The notes under the pieces: model-generated
What the model was told of the DNA's origin: nothing
The model's input: only the letters and a program-made list of their open reading frames with translations
Databases searched by the model: none
Program-made: the position numbers and the translations under genes
Part shown: in pieces, positions 51,101 through 55,964 of the stretch
How positions within the stretch are numbered: position 1 is the stretch's first letter
Layout: every line of letters starts with the position of its first letter
Assembly (NCBI GenBank): GCA_032173965.1
Contig: CM063284.1
Coordinates: 101,742,410 to 101,806,409, forward strand
Length of the DNA stretch: 64,000 nucleotides
Reading direction: 5' to 3'
Source of the DNA: Sitta carolinensis
Taxonomy: Eukaryota; Chordata; Aves; Passeriformes; Sittidae

Positions 51101-54100
51101 TTTCTGGAGCTGAGACATACAAATCCTAAAACTATCTTTACTGTTTACGCCTCCTTTCTTAGAGTAAAGGAAGAGACTCATCACATTTTCCCTTCAGTAA
51201 TGCCCCATGTGATTTTACAGCCTTAAGCATTACATGGTTTAGCCCAGGAAATCAACACTGTTGCTGAAGTTTTTTAAATAAAAAAAAAAAGAGTGTTCCA
51301 TTAGTCATATTTAAAGCTCTTGTTCTATCTGCTGACTGTAGCCTGTAGATTTTTGTGTAAGTTTGTATTTACTGTTACAGCTTCTTCATGTTGACAAAAG
51401 ACGAGAGTATCTTTATCAGCTTCAGGAATTCCTGGTGACTGATAACAGCAGGAACTGGCGTTTCCGTGCTGAGCTGGCTGAGTATGTGGTTTTCTGAATG
51501 ATTATTTTTATTGTTGTGGTTATTTAAAAATGTGAAAATCATATAATAGATATTTTGCAGTGATGGTCTTAATTTAATTTTTTATTAGCAGGTGGTCCTT
51601 CTCCTCATTCACATGTTCCCCTTGCTTAAAAATTCCCAGTACTTGTATTGTCATTTTTGTGAATAAGTGGCAGTTTAATATTTGCAAGTGACTCACAGTC
51701 AAGCTGATGGCACTGAAAAATAGATTTTCGCTTTCCAGTAACCTCATTATGCCCACATTGCATATTTGATAAGTGTTGTCATATGATAATACTCAGTTGA
51801 GCTGCCTTTTTTTCTTATTGTGATGTACTCTCTTTGGTTCTTCTTCCATCTTGTAGGCAGCTGATTTTGCTTCTAGATCTGTACAGTGCCAGGGACATCT
51901 ATGATTACCTGCGGCCTATTGCTTTCAGCCTCTGTGCAGACAAAGTGTCCTCTGTCCGCTGGATTTCCTACAAGCTGGTGAGCAGTCTAAATAAATTTAG
52001 GATGTCAGACTTCTGAGTGTTGGTGGTCAGGAGTAAGTTTTGTATTTACTTTTTTTCTTTGGTCTTGTTTCTTCAAGGTTAGTGAAATGGTAAAAAAGCT
52101 GTACATGGCTTCAACACCAACCTTCGTGGTAGACCTCATGAATGAACTTGTTGAAAAGTTCTGTAGATGCCACAAATGGTCTGGTCGGCAGACTTTCGTC
52201 TTTATTTGCCAGGTGAAATGTCTTTTCATTTGTATTCTGGGTGTCTTGGGACGGTTGGTTTGTTTGTTGTTTGTTTGATTTTTTTTTGTTTGTTTTGTTT
52301 TTGTTTGGGGGGTGGTAGTGATGAGAATTAAGGGGACTGGAATTCTCCAGCTGTCTATTGACACTATAGTGGTGAATATTTGAGAACTTTGTTTCCAAGG
52401 GAATAGTTCCATGTTTTTTTCCTCTGATTCTCCATAGATGAGCTCGATCTTTAGCTCAGCATATTAGGACCAGGTCATCAAATTTGTTACTGAATAAACA
52501 CCACAAGTGTAGCAAGATAATCTGAGTTGTGAAGCTGCTTTGTTGCTCAGCATGAAGTGAGATTTGTATAATAAATCTTTAGAAATCAATGAGTAGGTGC
52601 TGCCTGTACCTCTTCAACCAGCTTGTGCAGCTTGGTCAAAACCAATGCATTCTCAGCAAAACAAACAGGGTTTGAAACTAGCTGGGATCCCAAGGAAATG
52701 GTCAAATTGGAGGCTGTAGCAGAGGTGCAGGCTGGGAGCCACCATGGCTGCTGCCCAGATGGACGGTTCTTTGAAATGTTTGAAGAAATGTAAGCTTTGA
52801 GCTTATTTTAGAGGAATGTGTTTTGATATAAGAGGTGTTTATTGACATGAACCATTTCTGTATCAACATAATACCTAGTTTAAACAAAGACTAAATTAAC
52901 TGTGAGAAGGATTGTGAAGGTCTTGTGCTTTTTTCTCCTATTCTCAAGTGGTACAGTGATTAAAAAAAAAAGGAAAAAAGGGAGTTCCAGATTTGTTGCA
53001 AAATAAAGAGGGCTTCTAACCGAGCCTGAATTTCTTCAACTGTAGTTTGCTTCATTGTGTCTGGGTTTGTGCTAGGAAGTACTGCACTGTATGTTAAAAC
53101 TTCCATGGACACTACCTACTGTATAGGTGCTACAAAGGTAATATAAGATCTGTTAGCTCTGATCATGTGTTGAGAATTCATCCTGTGCTGAAATTTAATG
53201 AAATTGCCTCTGTGTTCCTGCCAGACTATCATTGAAGATGACTGCCTGCCCATGGACCAGTTTGCTGTGCATCTGTTGCCACACTTACTACACTTGGCAT
53301 CTGACAAGGTTCCAAATGTTCGAGTCCTCCTTGCAAAAACATTGAAGCAAACCCTTTTAGAGAAAGGTTAGTGGCAGAAGGAGTTGCAATGGGCTGGCTG
53401 CATGGGGTTTTTTTGTCCCTCAATTTTCCTAAATTCAGCTGGGAAAGAAGAAACAACATCAGATGTGGGCTGCTGTTGCTCTTTCTGTCTCTTTGGTGTG
53501 AGATACTACCTTGCTGACATAAAGCCATGACCCCATTGTGGTATCCAACCTACTGTTGTGTAATGCTGAGGAAATGAGTTCTTGCTCATATGCCAGCCTG
53601 TTCTTTTGGTATCGTTTTCCGTGACTGAGCTACGTCATAGAGGTGTCATCAGAAAGCATCAACTAGCAACTGTGAAGTTGTTGAACAGTGCCCTTTATTT
53701 AGTTGAAAAAAAAAGTTGATGTTCCATGTAATAAGGAAAAAAGTGCAAATACAAACCACTGTTTGTTTTCTCACTGGGGAGAAGAGGTGGCTGTTGTTTG
53801 GGCTTTATATTTTATGGTTGCAGTGGGAAGAAAGCTTCTGTGGATTCTCTTAAGGGAGATAAGACATGCAGCTCTCAAATTGCAGACTGTGCTTAGGAAA
53901 GCATCCCCAGTCCATTGCAGGTACCAGGAGAGTCAGCAGTGCTCAGAGTCCAAAGCACTGTAAAGGAAGGCAGCATTATAGAAGTATTAGGCTATTTTGT
54001 AAAACAGTAAGAGTGCCCATGCTCCAAATAATTAATCCATTTCTGGTCACTTCCACTCTCAGCACCATACACTGCCTTGAGGACTGCTGAGCACTGGGCT

Positions 54101-55084
54101 GTTGGGAGCTGCCTTGTGTGTGCTGGCTCTGAGGAAGCATATGGAGATAGTTTAGATATATCAGCTCATGGGCAGTGATTTATCTTCTGTTAACTGTGCC
54201 GAGGATGTCACTGTTCTTCCTGCTCTCATGTTTTTTTGTCTCCCACATGGATGGTGCACTTCCATTTTTCATTGCCATTATGTAAGCTTATGGCACAGGT
54301 GGTCTCTGCCTCAGATGTGTTTTGTGTATGGTTATTAGGGAGGGTGGATAGGTTGGGAAAGGCAGATTTAAAAAATCAGTTCAGGAGCTTTTAAACCTCA
54401 GACCTCAACTAATCTCCCTTGGAGCCATTTGTAGTTACACAGCTTTTATGCACCTTGTGTTCTGTAGTTCATCGAAACTGCCAAATTTTGGAACTTTTTC
54501 CACTCTTATTTCATGTTATCTTAGCTCTATCATTTGATAATTACTGTCAAGGCTGCCAGGGAAATGGAGTGGCATCTTTCCTCTGTCACAAATACAAGTA
54601 CTCTCATATGGAATTGCTTCCAGGTTTTTCCTTCCTCTTTGGCCATGGAGTTTGTCACCCTTTTATACTAAAGGGCTGTAGAAATCCTGTACTTGAACAG
54701 CATCATTAGAGCAACTGTGCTCTGAAACATGGAATGATTTTTTTAAAGGTGAATTCATAGATCTATTTGTGAGTGCCTTGTGTGCCTGCTTAGGTATTCC
54801 AGTTGGACTGTAAGAGTGCATTGTCCTCTGAAATTTTGTATCTCACAGGGTATGCTGAGATTGGCATTGAAGTATTTGTTCTCCTTTCTTCTCATAAGTT
54901 TTGTGCATTTTCTCTTACAGAGTATTTCCTGAATTCTGCCAACTCTCACCAAGAAGCTGTGGAACAAACAATCATGGCTCTCCAAATGGATGGTGACAGC
55001 GATGTCAAGTATTTTGCGAGCATCCACCCTGCCAGTACCAAAATTGCAGATGATGCCATGAGCACTGCTTCATCAACTTACTAA
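6013..55084 (+). CDS. PPP4R1: PPP4R1, protein phosphatase 4 regulatory subunit 1 (whole coding span in window, 18 exons, 5' incomplete)
   Basis: Regulatory subunit of the Ser/Thr phosphatase PP4: a HEAT-repeat scaffold that binds the catalytic subunit PPP4C and directs it to substrates. Published roles include restraint of IKK/NF-kB signalling in lymphocytes and HDAC3 dephosphorylation. Joined exons are 6013-6148, 13316-13422, 26974-27116, 28450-28596, 30175-30282, 31026-31091, 33182-33340, 34528-34658, 35779-36299, 43577-43752, 47814-47909, 49189-49374, 50660-50821, 51381-51481, 51857-51977, 52078-52212, 53225-53366 and 54921-55084. They total 2801 nt with consistent phase: 2 nt of a split codon, 932 sense codons, then TAA. 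Every intron is GT-AG. The product matches remembered human PPP4R1 closely from [12 protein letters not shown] to the C-terminal STASSTY. The linker, visible residues about 320-595, is much less conserved. The human protein has about 18 residues before the first one seen here, so the start codon exon lies left of the window. No frameshift or internal stop was seen. Confidence 0.97.
10316..10437 (+). mobile_element. CR1 LINE 3' terminal fragment
   Basis: GCTCTCAGGCAC, then GAGTTGGACTCAGTGATC, CCCTTCCAACTCAGCATATT and CTGTGATTCTATGA make up the CR1 3' end with its terminal short tandem repeat. It belongs to the same subfamily type as the copy at 20572-20817. It is 5' truncated to about 120 bp and in sense orientation to PPP4R1. 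Confidence 0.85.
11082..11129 (+). repeat. (TGGA)12 tetranucleotide microsatellite
   Basis: Twelve uninterrupted TGGA units span 48 bp. An uninterrupted array of this length is likely to vary between individuals. The run of Met-Asp-Gly-Trp codons read through it is a product of the repeat, not a protein. Confidence 0.98.
13316..13422 (+). CDS. PPP4R1: PPP4R1 exon: [12 protein letters not shown] to RLADDS
   Basis: The exon has 1 nt completing Arg, 35 codons, and the G of a split Glu codon. It codes HEAT helices with the conserved [20 protein letters not shown] segment, which matches the human protein with very few changes. The acceptor is actAG at 13314-13315 and the donor is GTAGGT at 13423. 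It is isolated between introns of about 7.2 and 13.6 kb. Confidence 0.96.
13897..15995 (-). mobile_element. CR1 LINE, about 2.1 kb, 5' truncated, antisense to PPP4R1
   Basis: Read on the - strand it runs from ORF2-coding sequence near 15995 to the 3' end near 13897, where the + strand shows GAATGGTTTAGGTTGGAAGG, the complement of the CR1 terminus. Sequence matching the common avian CR1 consensus continues without large gaps, including the complement of the reverse transcriptase region at about 14780-15180. Similarity fades after GTAGTGAGCTTGCTGTGCAC near 15990, which I take as the 5' truncation point. Many small indels and stops show it is inactive. Confidence 0.92.
14600..15200 (-). pseudogene. 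CR1 ORF2 reverse transcriptase remnant (dead)
   Basis: The - strand frame near 14953-14986 reads [10 protein letters not shown] where intact CR1 has the RT motif YLDLxKAFDT, so the AF is lost. The next conserved block, normally G-V-P-Q-G-S, reads G-A-P-stop-E-S, with the stop codon at 14799-14801. The element therefore cannot make a functional RT. The boundaries given for the domain remnant are approximate. Confidence 0.75.
17264..17288. repeat. Small perfect inverted repeat, 10-bp arms
   Basis: ATTCATACTG and CAGTATGAAT are separated by CAGCA. The arms match perfectly and the match does not extend. It lies directly beside a long T-rich tract. A small hairpin of this size is expected by chance now and then. 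Confidence 0.85.
17289..17370 (+). repeat. T-rich then T/G-rich low-complexity tract
   Basis: Runs of T broken by AA pairs are followed by T and G runs including a G7 run near 17355 and a short GT repeat. It is simple sequence on the sense strand, of a kind that recurs in other introns of this gene. Confidence 0.85.
20572..20817 (+). mobile_element. CR1 LINE 3' fragment, sense
   Basis: The segment runs from GTCAGGAGAGGTTTAGGTTG through GCACTGGAACAGGCTCCTCA and GAGTTGGACTTGGATGATC to the terminal TATTCTGTGATTCTGTGA. This is the last 245 bp or so of a CR1 element with its tandem-repeat tail. Open frames across it, including a 159-codon one on the - strand, are by-products. Confidence 0.9.
22252..22795. 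mobile_element. Endogenous retrovirus LTR remnants in head-to-head inverted arrangement
   Basis: The left end reads TGTGCTGGTTTTGGC on the + strand. The right end (22795 read on the - strand) reads TGTGTTGGTTTTGGCC, and both continue with GTTAATTTTCTT. The left piece is short, about 22252-22345. The right piece extends on the - strand from 22795 to about 22415 and contains internal LTR sequence including GAGCAGCACTTACACAGAGC and GGGATGGCTGAACAGC. I recognise this as a recurrent avian LTR type, probably ERVL-like, but cannot name the family. No viral coding sequence is present. The 5-bp flanks ATAAT and ATGAC do not form a clean target duplication. Confidence 0.75.
24280..24297 (-). other. G-quadruplex motif (minus strand)
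   Basis: On the + strand CCC T CCC T CCC TGT CCCC, so the - strand has four G runs with loops of 3, 1 and 1 nt. Short single-base loops are typical of stable parallel quadruplexes. It lies in the 13.6-kb intron. Confidence 0.75.
25526..25640 (+). mobile_element. CR1 LINE 3' fragment, sense
   Basis: CCAGGTTGGATGGGGCTTTG, AGCAGCCTGGTCTAGTGGAA and GGAACTAGATGATCTCTAAG match the CR1 3' end closely. The terminal tandem repeat is decayed. Confidence 0.88.
26974..27116 (+). CDS. PPP4R1: PPP4R1 exon: [15 protein letters not shown] to LADQNNQ
   Basis: The exon has 2 nt finishing Glu and 47 codons, ending in phase 0. It codes two HEAT helices with the conserved [19 protein letters not shown] and [19 protein letters not shown] segments. 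The family has Phe for Tyr in SKYLL and Leu for Met in IAMFC, both conservative. A strong polypyrimidine tract precedes the acceptor; the donor is GTGAGT at 27117. Confidence 0.96.
27117..28449 (+). other. PPP4R1: PPP4R1 intron (1.3 kb)
   Basis: AT-rich, with a T run near 28020-28031. I see no repeat family or gene in it. It ends with the acceptor that overlaps a donor-like sequence (see 28447-28455). Confidence 0.85.
28450..28596 (+). CDS. PPP4R1: PPP4R1 exon: [15 protein letters not shown] to TEAVA
   Basis: The exon has 49 codons, phase 0 at both ends. It codes HEAT-repeat helices ending in the conserved [15 protein letters not shown] segment, which continues into IMCKMA in the next exon. 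The exon itself begins GTAAGA directly after CAG, so its 3' splice site also resembles a consensus 5' splice site. The true donor is GTAAGT at 28597. Confidence 0.96.
28597..30174 (+). other. PPP4R1: PPP4R1 intron (1.6 kb)
   Basis: AT-rich with several T runs (for example near 29270-29281). No repeat family or gene is recognised. Confidence 0.85.
30175..30282 (+). CDS. PPP4R1: PPP4R1 exon: [36 protein letters not shown]
   Basis: The exon has 36 codons, phase 0 at both ends, and is highly conserved. It contains the Cys-rich helix RFCEMCCDC followed by RMFHVRK, which are standard for PPP4R1. The changes from the remembered human sequence are Ser for Pro in KMAPM and Val for Ile in RLILP. The acceptor is ttAG and the donor is GTATGA. 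Confidence 0.96.
30283..31025 (+). other. PPP4R1: PPP4R1 intron (743 bp)
   Basis: No gene, repeat family or structured element recognised. Confidence 0.85.
31026..31091 (+). CDS. PPP4R1: PPP4R1 exon: [22 protein letters not shown] (22 codons)
   Basis: This is the shortest coding exon in the window at 66 nt, phase 0 at both ends. It is identical in sequence to the human segment as I remember it. It codes one HEAT helix pair segment. The acceptor is gcaAG, and the exon starts GTGTGT. The donor is GTAAGC at 31092. Being phase 0/0, skipping it would keep the frame. Confidence 0.96.
31092..33181 (+). other. PPP4R1: PPP4R1 intron (2.1 kb)
   Basis: It contains a purine-rich stretch (about 31285-31400) and an antisense CR1 end (32582-32800). 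Nothing else was recognised. Confidence 0.85.
32582..32800 (-). mobile_element. CR1 LINE 3' fragment, antisense
   Basis: On the + strand it starts CACAGAATG, then AGGTTTGGAAGGGATCTTAA and AGATCATCTTGTTCCAACCT, the complement of the CR1 3' end. It continues to CAGTGCCTCACCACCCTCGC and AGTAAAGAATT. It is about 220 bp long. Confidence 0.9.
33182..33340 (+). CDS. PPP4R1: PPP4R1 exon: [22 protein letters not shown] to NLISDPSRW
   Basis: The exon has 53 codons, phase 0 at both ends. It codes successive HEAT helices, with the conserved turn [20 protein letters not shown] and [11 protein letters not shown]. The acceptor is aacAG at 33180-33181 and the donor is GTAAGA at 33341. Confidence 0.96.
33341..34527 (+). 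other. PPP4R1: PPP4R1 intron (1.2 kb) with long G/T tract
   Basis: The main feature is a tract at about 33660-33890 that is strongly depleted in A and C on the sense strand. No gene or known repeat family was seen in the remainder. Confidence 0.85.
33660..33890 (+). repeat. G/T-rich low-complexity tract, about 230 bp
   Basis: The sense strand is nearly all G and T, with runs such as GGGGTGGGGG (near 33676), TTTTTTTTGGGGGGG (near 33796) and repeated GGTTT/GGGTTT blocks. It is irregular, not a tandem array. Several G3+ runs are present, but loops of 8-10 nt make a canonical quadruplex marginal. A-rich/Pro-rich frames on the other strand are composition artefacts. Confidence 0.85.
34528..34658 (+). 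CDS. PPP4R1: PPP4R1 exon: [16 protein letters not shown] to SVQET(S)
   Basis: The exon has 43 codons plus 2 nt. It codes the last helix of the N-terminal HEAT array ([19 protein letters not shown]), then [10 protein letters not shown], and enters the variable linker ([15 protein letters not shown]). Similarity to human is near complete up to FKEE and drops sharply after it. The donor is GTAAAT at 34659. Confidence 0.95.
34659..35778 (+). other. PPP4R1: PPP4R1 intron (1.1 kb), mostly CR1
   Basis: About 850 of 1120 bp are CR1 sequence (34820-35670). The acceptor region at 35700-35778 is free of it. Confidence 0.85.
34820..35670 (+). mobile_element. CR1 LINE 3' part, about 850 bp, sense
   Basis: It starts in decayed RT-coding sequence (GACCAGGGAGAGCAG, CTGGATTTCAGGAATGCTTT). 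It passes CTGCTGATGACACAAAACTG and GGAGAAGAGAGGGCTCACTG and ends GAGGTCCCTTCCAACCTCAA, CTTCTGTGATTCTATGA. A T run near 35448-35459 interrupts it. The 3' end lies about 110 bp from the next exon's acceptor. Confidence 0.9.
35779..36299 (+). CDS. PPP4R1: PPP4R1 linker exon: variable acidic region and conserved [12 protein letters not shown] island
   Basis: The longest coding exon at 521 nt (split Ser, 173 codons, split Ala), covering visible residues about 332-506. The first two thirds are Ser/Thr/Asp/Glu/Asn-rich, predicted disordered, and differ widely from human in sequence and length. A conserved island follows, [19 protein letters not shown]. After another variable stretch comes [20 protein letters not shown], which is nearly invariant and begins the return to folded sequence. 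The acceptor is caacAG and the donor is GTATGG. Reading beyond the donor would reach a stop after ten codons, so this exon also makes a plausible truncated ORF in genomic sequence. Confidence 0.95.
36300..43576 (+). other. PPP4R1: PPP4R1 intron (7.3 kb)
   Basis: It contains T/G-rich tracts (about 38805-38840, 39115-39175 and 39595-39675), a pyrimidine-rich stretch (about 39170-39370) and a very AT-rich patch (about 42005-42130). Short direct repeats of TTGATTCAA type occur near 36811-36845. No LINE or LTR was recognised and no exon is supported. Confidence 0.85.
43577..43752 (+). CDS. PPP4R1: PPP4R1 exon: (A)[15 protein letters not shown] to LIGDTVE
   Basis: The exon has 2 nt finishing Ala and 58 codons, ending in phase 0. 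The start [16 protein letters not shown] is conserved with human. The rest ([20 protein letters not shown] and beyond) is divergent linker, ending VPLIGDTVE, close to human VPLISDAVE. The acceptor is tactgcAG and the donor is GTAAGA. Confidence 0.94.
43753..47813 (+). other. PPP4R1: PPP4R1 intron (4.1 kb)
   Basis: No repeat family I can name. A G/T-rich patch lies near 45205-45260. Relatively GC-richer segments near 45700-45900 and 46890-47350 hold short open frames without recognisable similarity. Confidence 0.85.
47814..47909 (+). CDS. PPP4R1: PPP4R1 exon: [32 protein letters not shown]
   Basis: The exon has 32 codons, phase 0 at both ends. It is the conserved end of the linker: human has MDSTLHYIHSDSDLSNNSSF in this place. 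It is rich in Ser and acidic residues with an SP site (SFSPEEE), a likely phosphorylation target by inference. The acceptor is cacAG and the donor is GTAAAT. Confidence 0.95.
47910..49188 (+). other. PPP4R1: PPP4R1 intron (1.3 kb)
   Basis: It contains a minus-strand G-quadruplex motif at 48723-48746. Nothing else was recognised. Confidence 0.85.
48723..48746 (-). other. G-quadruplex motif (minus strand)
   Basis: On the + strand CCC T CCCC TT CCC TGCCT CCCCCC, giving four G runs with loops of 5, 2 and 1 nt on the template strand of PPP4R1. It meets the standard rule. Confidence 0.72.
49189..49374 (+). CDS. PPP4R1: PPP4R1 exon: [21 protein letters not shown] to LASDMQ
   Basis: The exon has 62 codons, phase 0 at both ends. 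It opens the C-terminal HEAT region. [20 protein letters not shown] and [20 protein letters not shown] are virtually identical to human. It is noticeably richer in GC than neighbouring introns. The acceptor is ctgcAG and the donor is GTGAGC at 49375. Confidence 0.96.
49375..50659 (+). other. PPP4R1: PPP4R1 intron (1.3 kb)
   Basis: It holds a perfect p53-family consensus at 49523-49546, 149 bp inside the intron. No repeat family or gene was seen otherwise. Confidence 0.85.
49523..49546. promoter_or_regulatory. Candidate p53/p63/p73 response element
   Basis: Two decamers, AGACATGCCC and AGGCATGTCT, each match RRRCWWGYYY at all ten positions, with the favoured CATG core. They are 4 bp apart, within the accepted 0-13 bp spacer range. 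The site is intronic, about 43 kb downstream of the first visible exon. Function is inferred from the motif only. Confidence 0.5.
50660..50821 (+). CDS. PPP4R1: PPP4R1 exon: [21 protein letters not shown] to HLHDFLK
   Basis: The exon has 54 codons, phase 0 at both ends. It codes classic HEAT pairs: [20 protein letters not shown] followed by [20 protein letters not shown]. The regularly placed Asp/Val-Arg turn (DEVRIG) is the HEAT signature. The acceptor is ttgcAG and the donor is GTATGT. Confidence 0.96.
50822..51380 (+). other. PPP4R1: PPP4R1 intron (559 bp)
   Basis: An A run occurs near 51281-51290; no recognised element. Confidence 0.85.
51381..51481 (+). CDS. PPP4R1: PPP4R1 exon: [21 protein letters not shown] to RAELAE
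   Basis: The exon has 33 codons and the first 2 nt of a Glu codon. [20 protein letters not shown] then FRAELA is a near-identical match to human. The sequence forms HEAT helices with the NWRFR turn. The donor is GTATGT at 51482. Confidence 0.96.
51482..51856 (+). other. PPP4R1: PPP4R1 intron (375 bp)
   Basis: AT-rich; no recognised element. Confidence 0.85.
51857..51977 (+). CDS. PPP4R1: PPP4R1 exon: [22 protein letters not shown] to WISYKL
   Basis: The exon has 1 nt finishing Glu and 40 codons, ending in phase 0. It carries [20 protein letters not shown] and the HEAT turn [13 protein letters not shown]. Small differences from human (SARDI for SPRDV, AFSL for ALNL) are conservative. The donor GTGAGC at 51978 opens the shortest intron of the gene, 100 bp. 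Confidence 0.96.
52078..52212 (+). CDS. PPP4R1: PPP4R1 exon: [21 protein letters not shown] to FVFICQ
   Basis: The exon has 45 codons, phase 0 at both ends. It codes HEAT helices: [45 protein letters not shown]. It is a little more divergent from human than its neighbours. The exon starts GTTAGT after CAAG, another acceptor that resembles a donor. The donor is GTGAAA, a weaker match to consensus. Confidence 0.95.
52213..53224 (+). other. PPP4R1: PPP4R1 intron (1.0 kb)
   Basis: It starts with a T/G-rich tract (about 52255-52320, TTTG-type repeats ending in a G run). No gene or named repeat. Confidence 0.85.
53225..53366 (+). CDS. PPP4R1: PPP4R1 exon: [22 protein letters not shown] to KQTLLEK
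   Basis: The exon has 47 codons and the G of a split Glu codon. [20 protein letters not shown] followed by [20 protein letters not shown] is a clear HEAT pair with the VPNVR turn. The donor is GTTAGT, the least canonical in the gene (T at +3). Confidence 0.95.
53367..54920 (+). other. PPP4R1: PPP4R1 last intron (1.55 kb)
   Basis: No recognised repeat family. The open frames within it show no family resemblance. Confidence 0.85.
54921..55084 (+). CDS. PPP4R1: PPP4R1 last coding exon: [16 protein letters not shown] to STASSTY, stop
   Basis: The exon has 2 nt finishing Glu, 53 codons and TAA at 55082-55084. [40 protein letters not shown] and the C-terminal STY match human closely. The segment around [10 protein letters not shown] is the more variable part. 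It ends the C-terminal HEAT region and carries the 3'UTR. Confidence 0.96.
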
Positions 55085-55844
55085 GTTCTGAATGTTGCTA
55101 TAATTAAAAGAAAAGAAATTAAACTATCCTCAAATGCTTCTAAAATGGTTGATTTATAGCAACCTCTTTGGAAGGTGGGATTTCTTGCCAGATTTAACAG
55201 GTGGATGTTATCTAAGACTGATAACCAGAGATTTTAAGTCAAGGCAAAGTAAACATACCTGTGTCAGCTTGACTTTAGAAAAACACTGCTCAGAGGATTA
55301 TTTTTGCCACCGAAGCCTTAAATCTTCTGTCTTCCTGATCAAATGAAACTTGAATTGGCAGATCATTTTCATTGTAGAAAGGATGTGATGATTTCCAGAG
55401 ACCTGCATTGTTTCTCCTGAGGAGTTAACTTAGCAAGTATTTTCTGTAGCAGCTGATAGGCTGGATGGCCAGAGAGGCGAGTTTGTACAGGGACTGAGAC
55501 CTCCAGTATTAGAGCTAAAGTTTTTATCAGTCGAGGACTTGATTTGTGTGCAGCTGGGCACACCCTTAAGTGGGAATAGCTTTGATGTTTGTAAATGGGA
55601 AAAAGTAGAAATTTGGATTTCTCTTAAGGGCTCAGTGCTAACACTAAACTAGAATCTGATTTTAATCCTTAAATGCAGCATATTGCTGTACCCATTAGCA
55701 GAAAACTTTGCTGAGTACCTGTGTCCTAATTATTTTCATGCTGGTCATGACCTAAAGGAAATTTATTAGCACATGTACTTTAAGTCAGGTATTTTTAACT
55801 TGATCATGATCAGCTCTGAAGGTGCAACTTTTTTCTTCATATAC

Positions 55845-55852
55845 TGTACATA
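55845..55852 (+). promoter_or_regulatory. Pumilio response element in PPP4R1 3'UTR
   Basis: TGTACATA is an exact match to the PUM1/2 RNA consensus UGUANAUA. It lies about 85 nt before the poly(A) signal, a typical location. Binding is inferred. Confidence 0.55.
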
Positions 55853-55935
55853 TCTGTGAGCCTCCTTGGAGTGCTGCAGTCTTTAATCACGTTGTTTAAA
55901 AGCTGTTGTGATACAAGTTGTTCTCTACTTGTCCA

Positions 55936-55941
55936 AATAAA
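55936..55941 (+). terminator. PPP4R1: PPP4R1 poly(A) signal AATAAA
   Basis: A canonical hexamer about 850 nt after the stop codon. It is followed by T/G-rich sequence (CTTGTGACCTTTTT at 55967-55980) suited to a downstream element. Confidence 0.8.
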
Positions 55942-55964
55942 ATTTATTAATAAGATTGAAAGAA

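Larger units (their letters stand above)
55085..55960 (+). other. PPP4R1: PPP4R1 3'UTR
   Basis: It extends from the stop to about 20 nt after the AATAAA at 55936-55941; the end is approximate. It contains a Pumilio element (55845-55852) and a 12-bp perfect palindrome TGATCATGATCA (55801-55812). Confidence 0.75.
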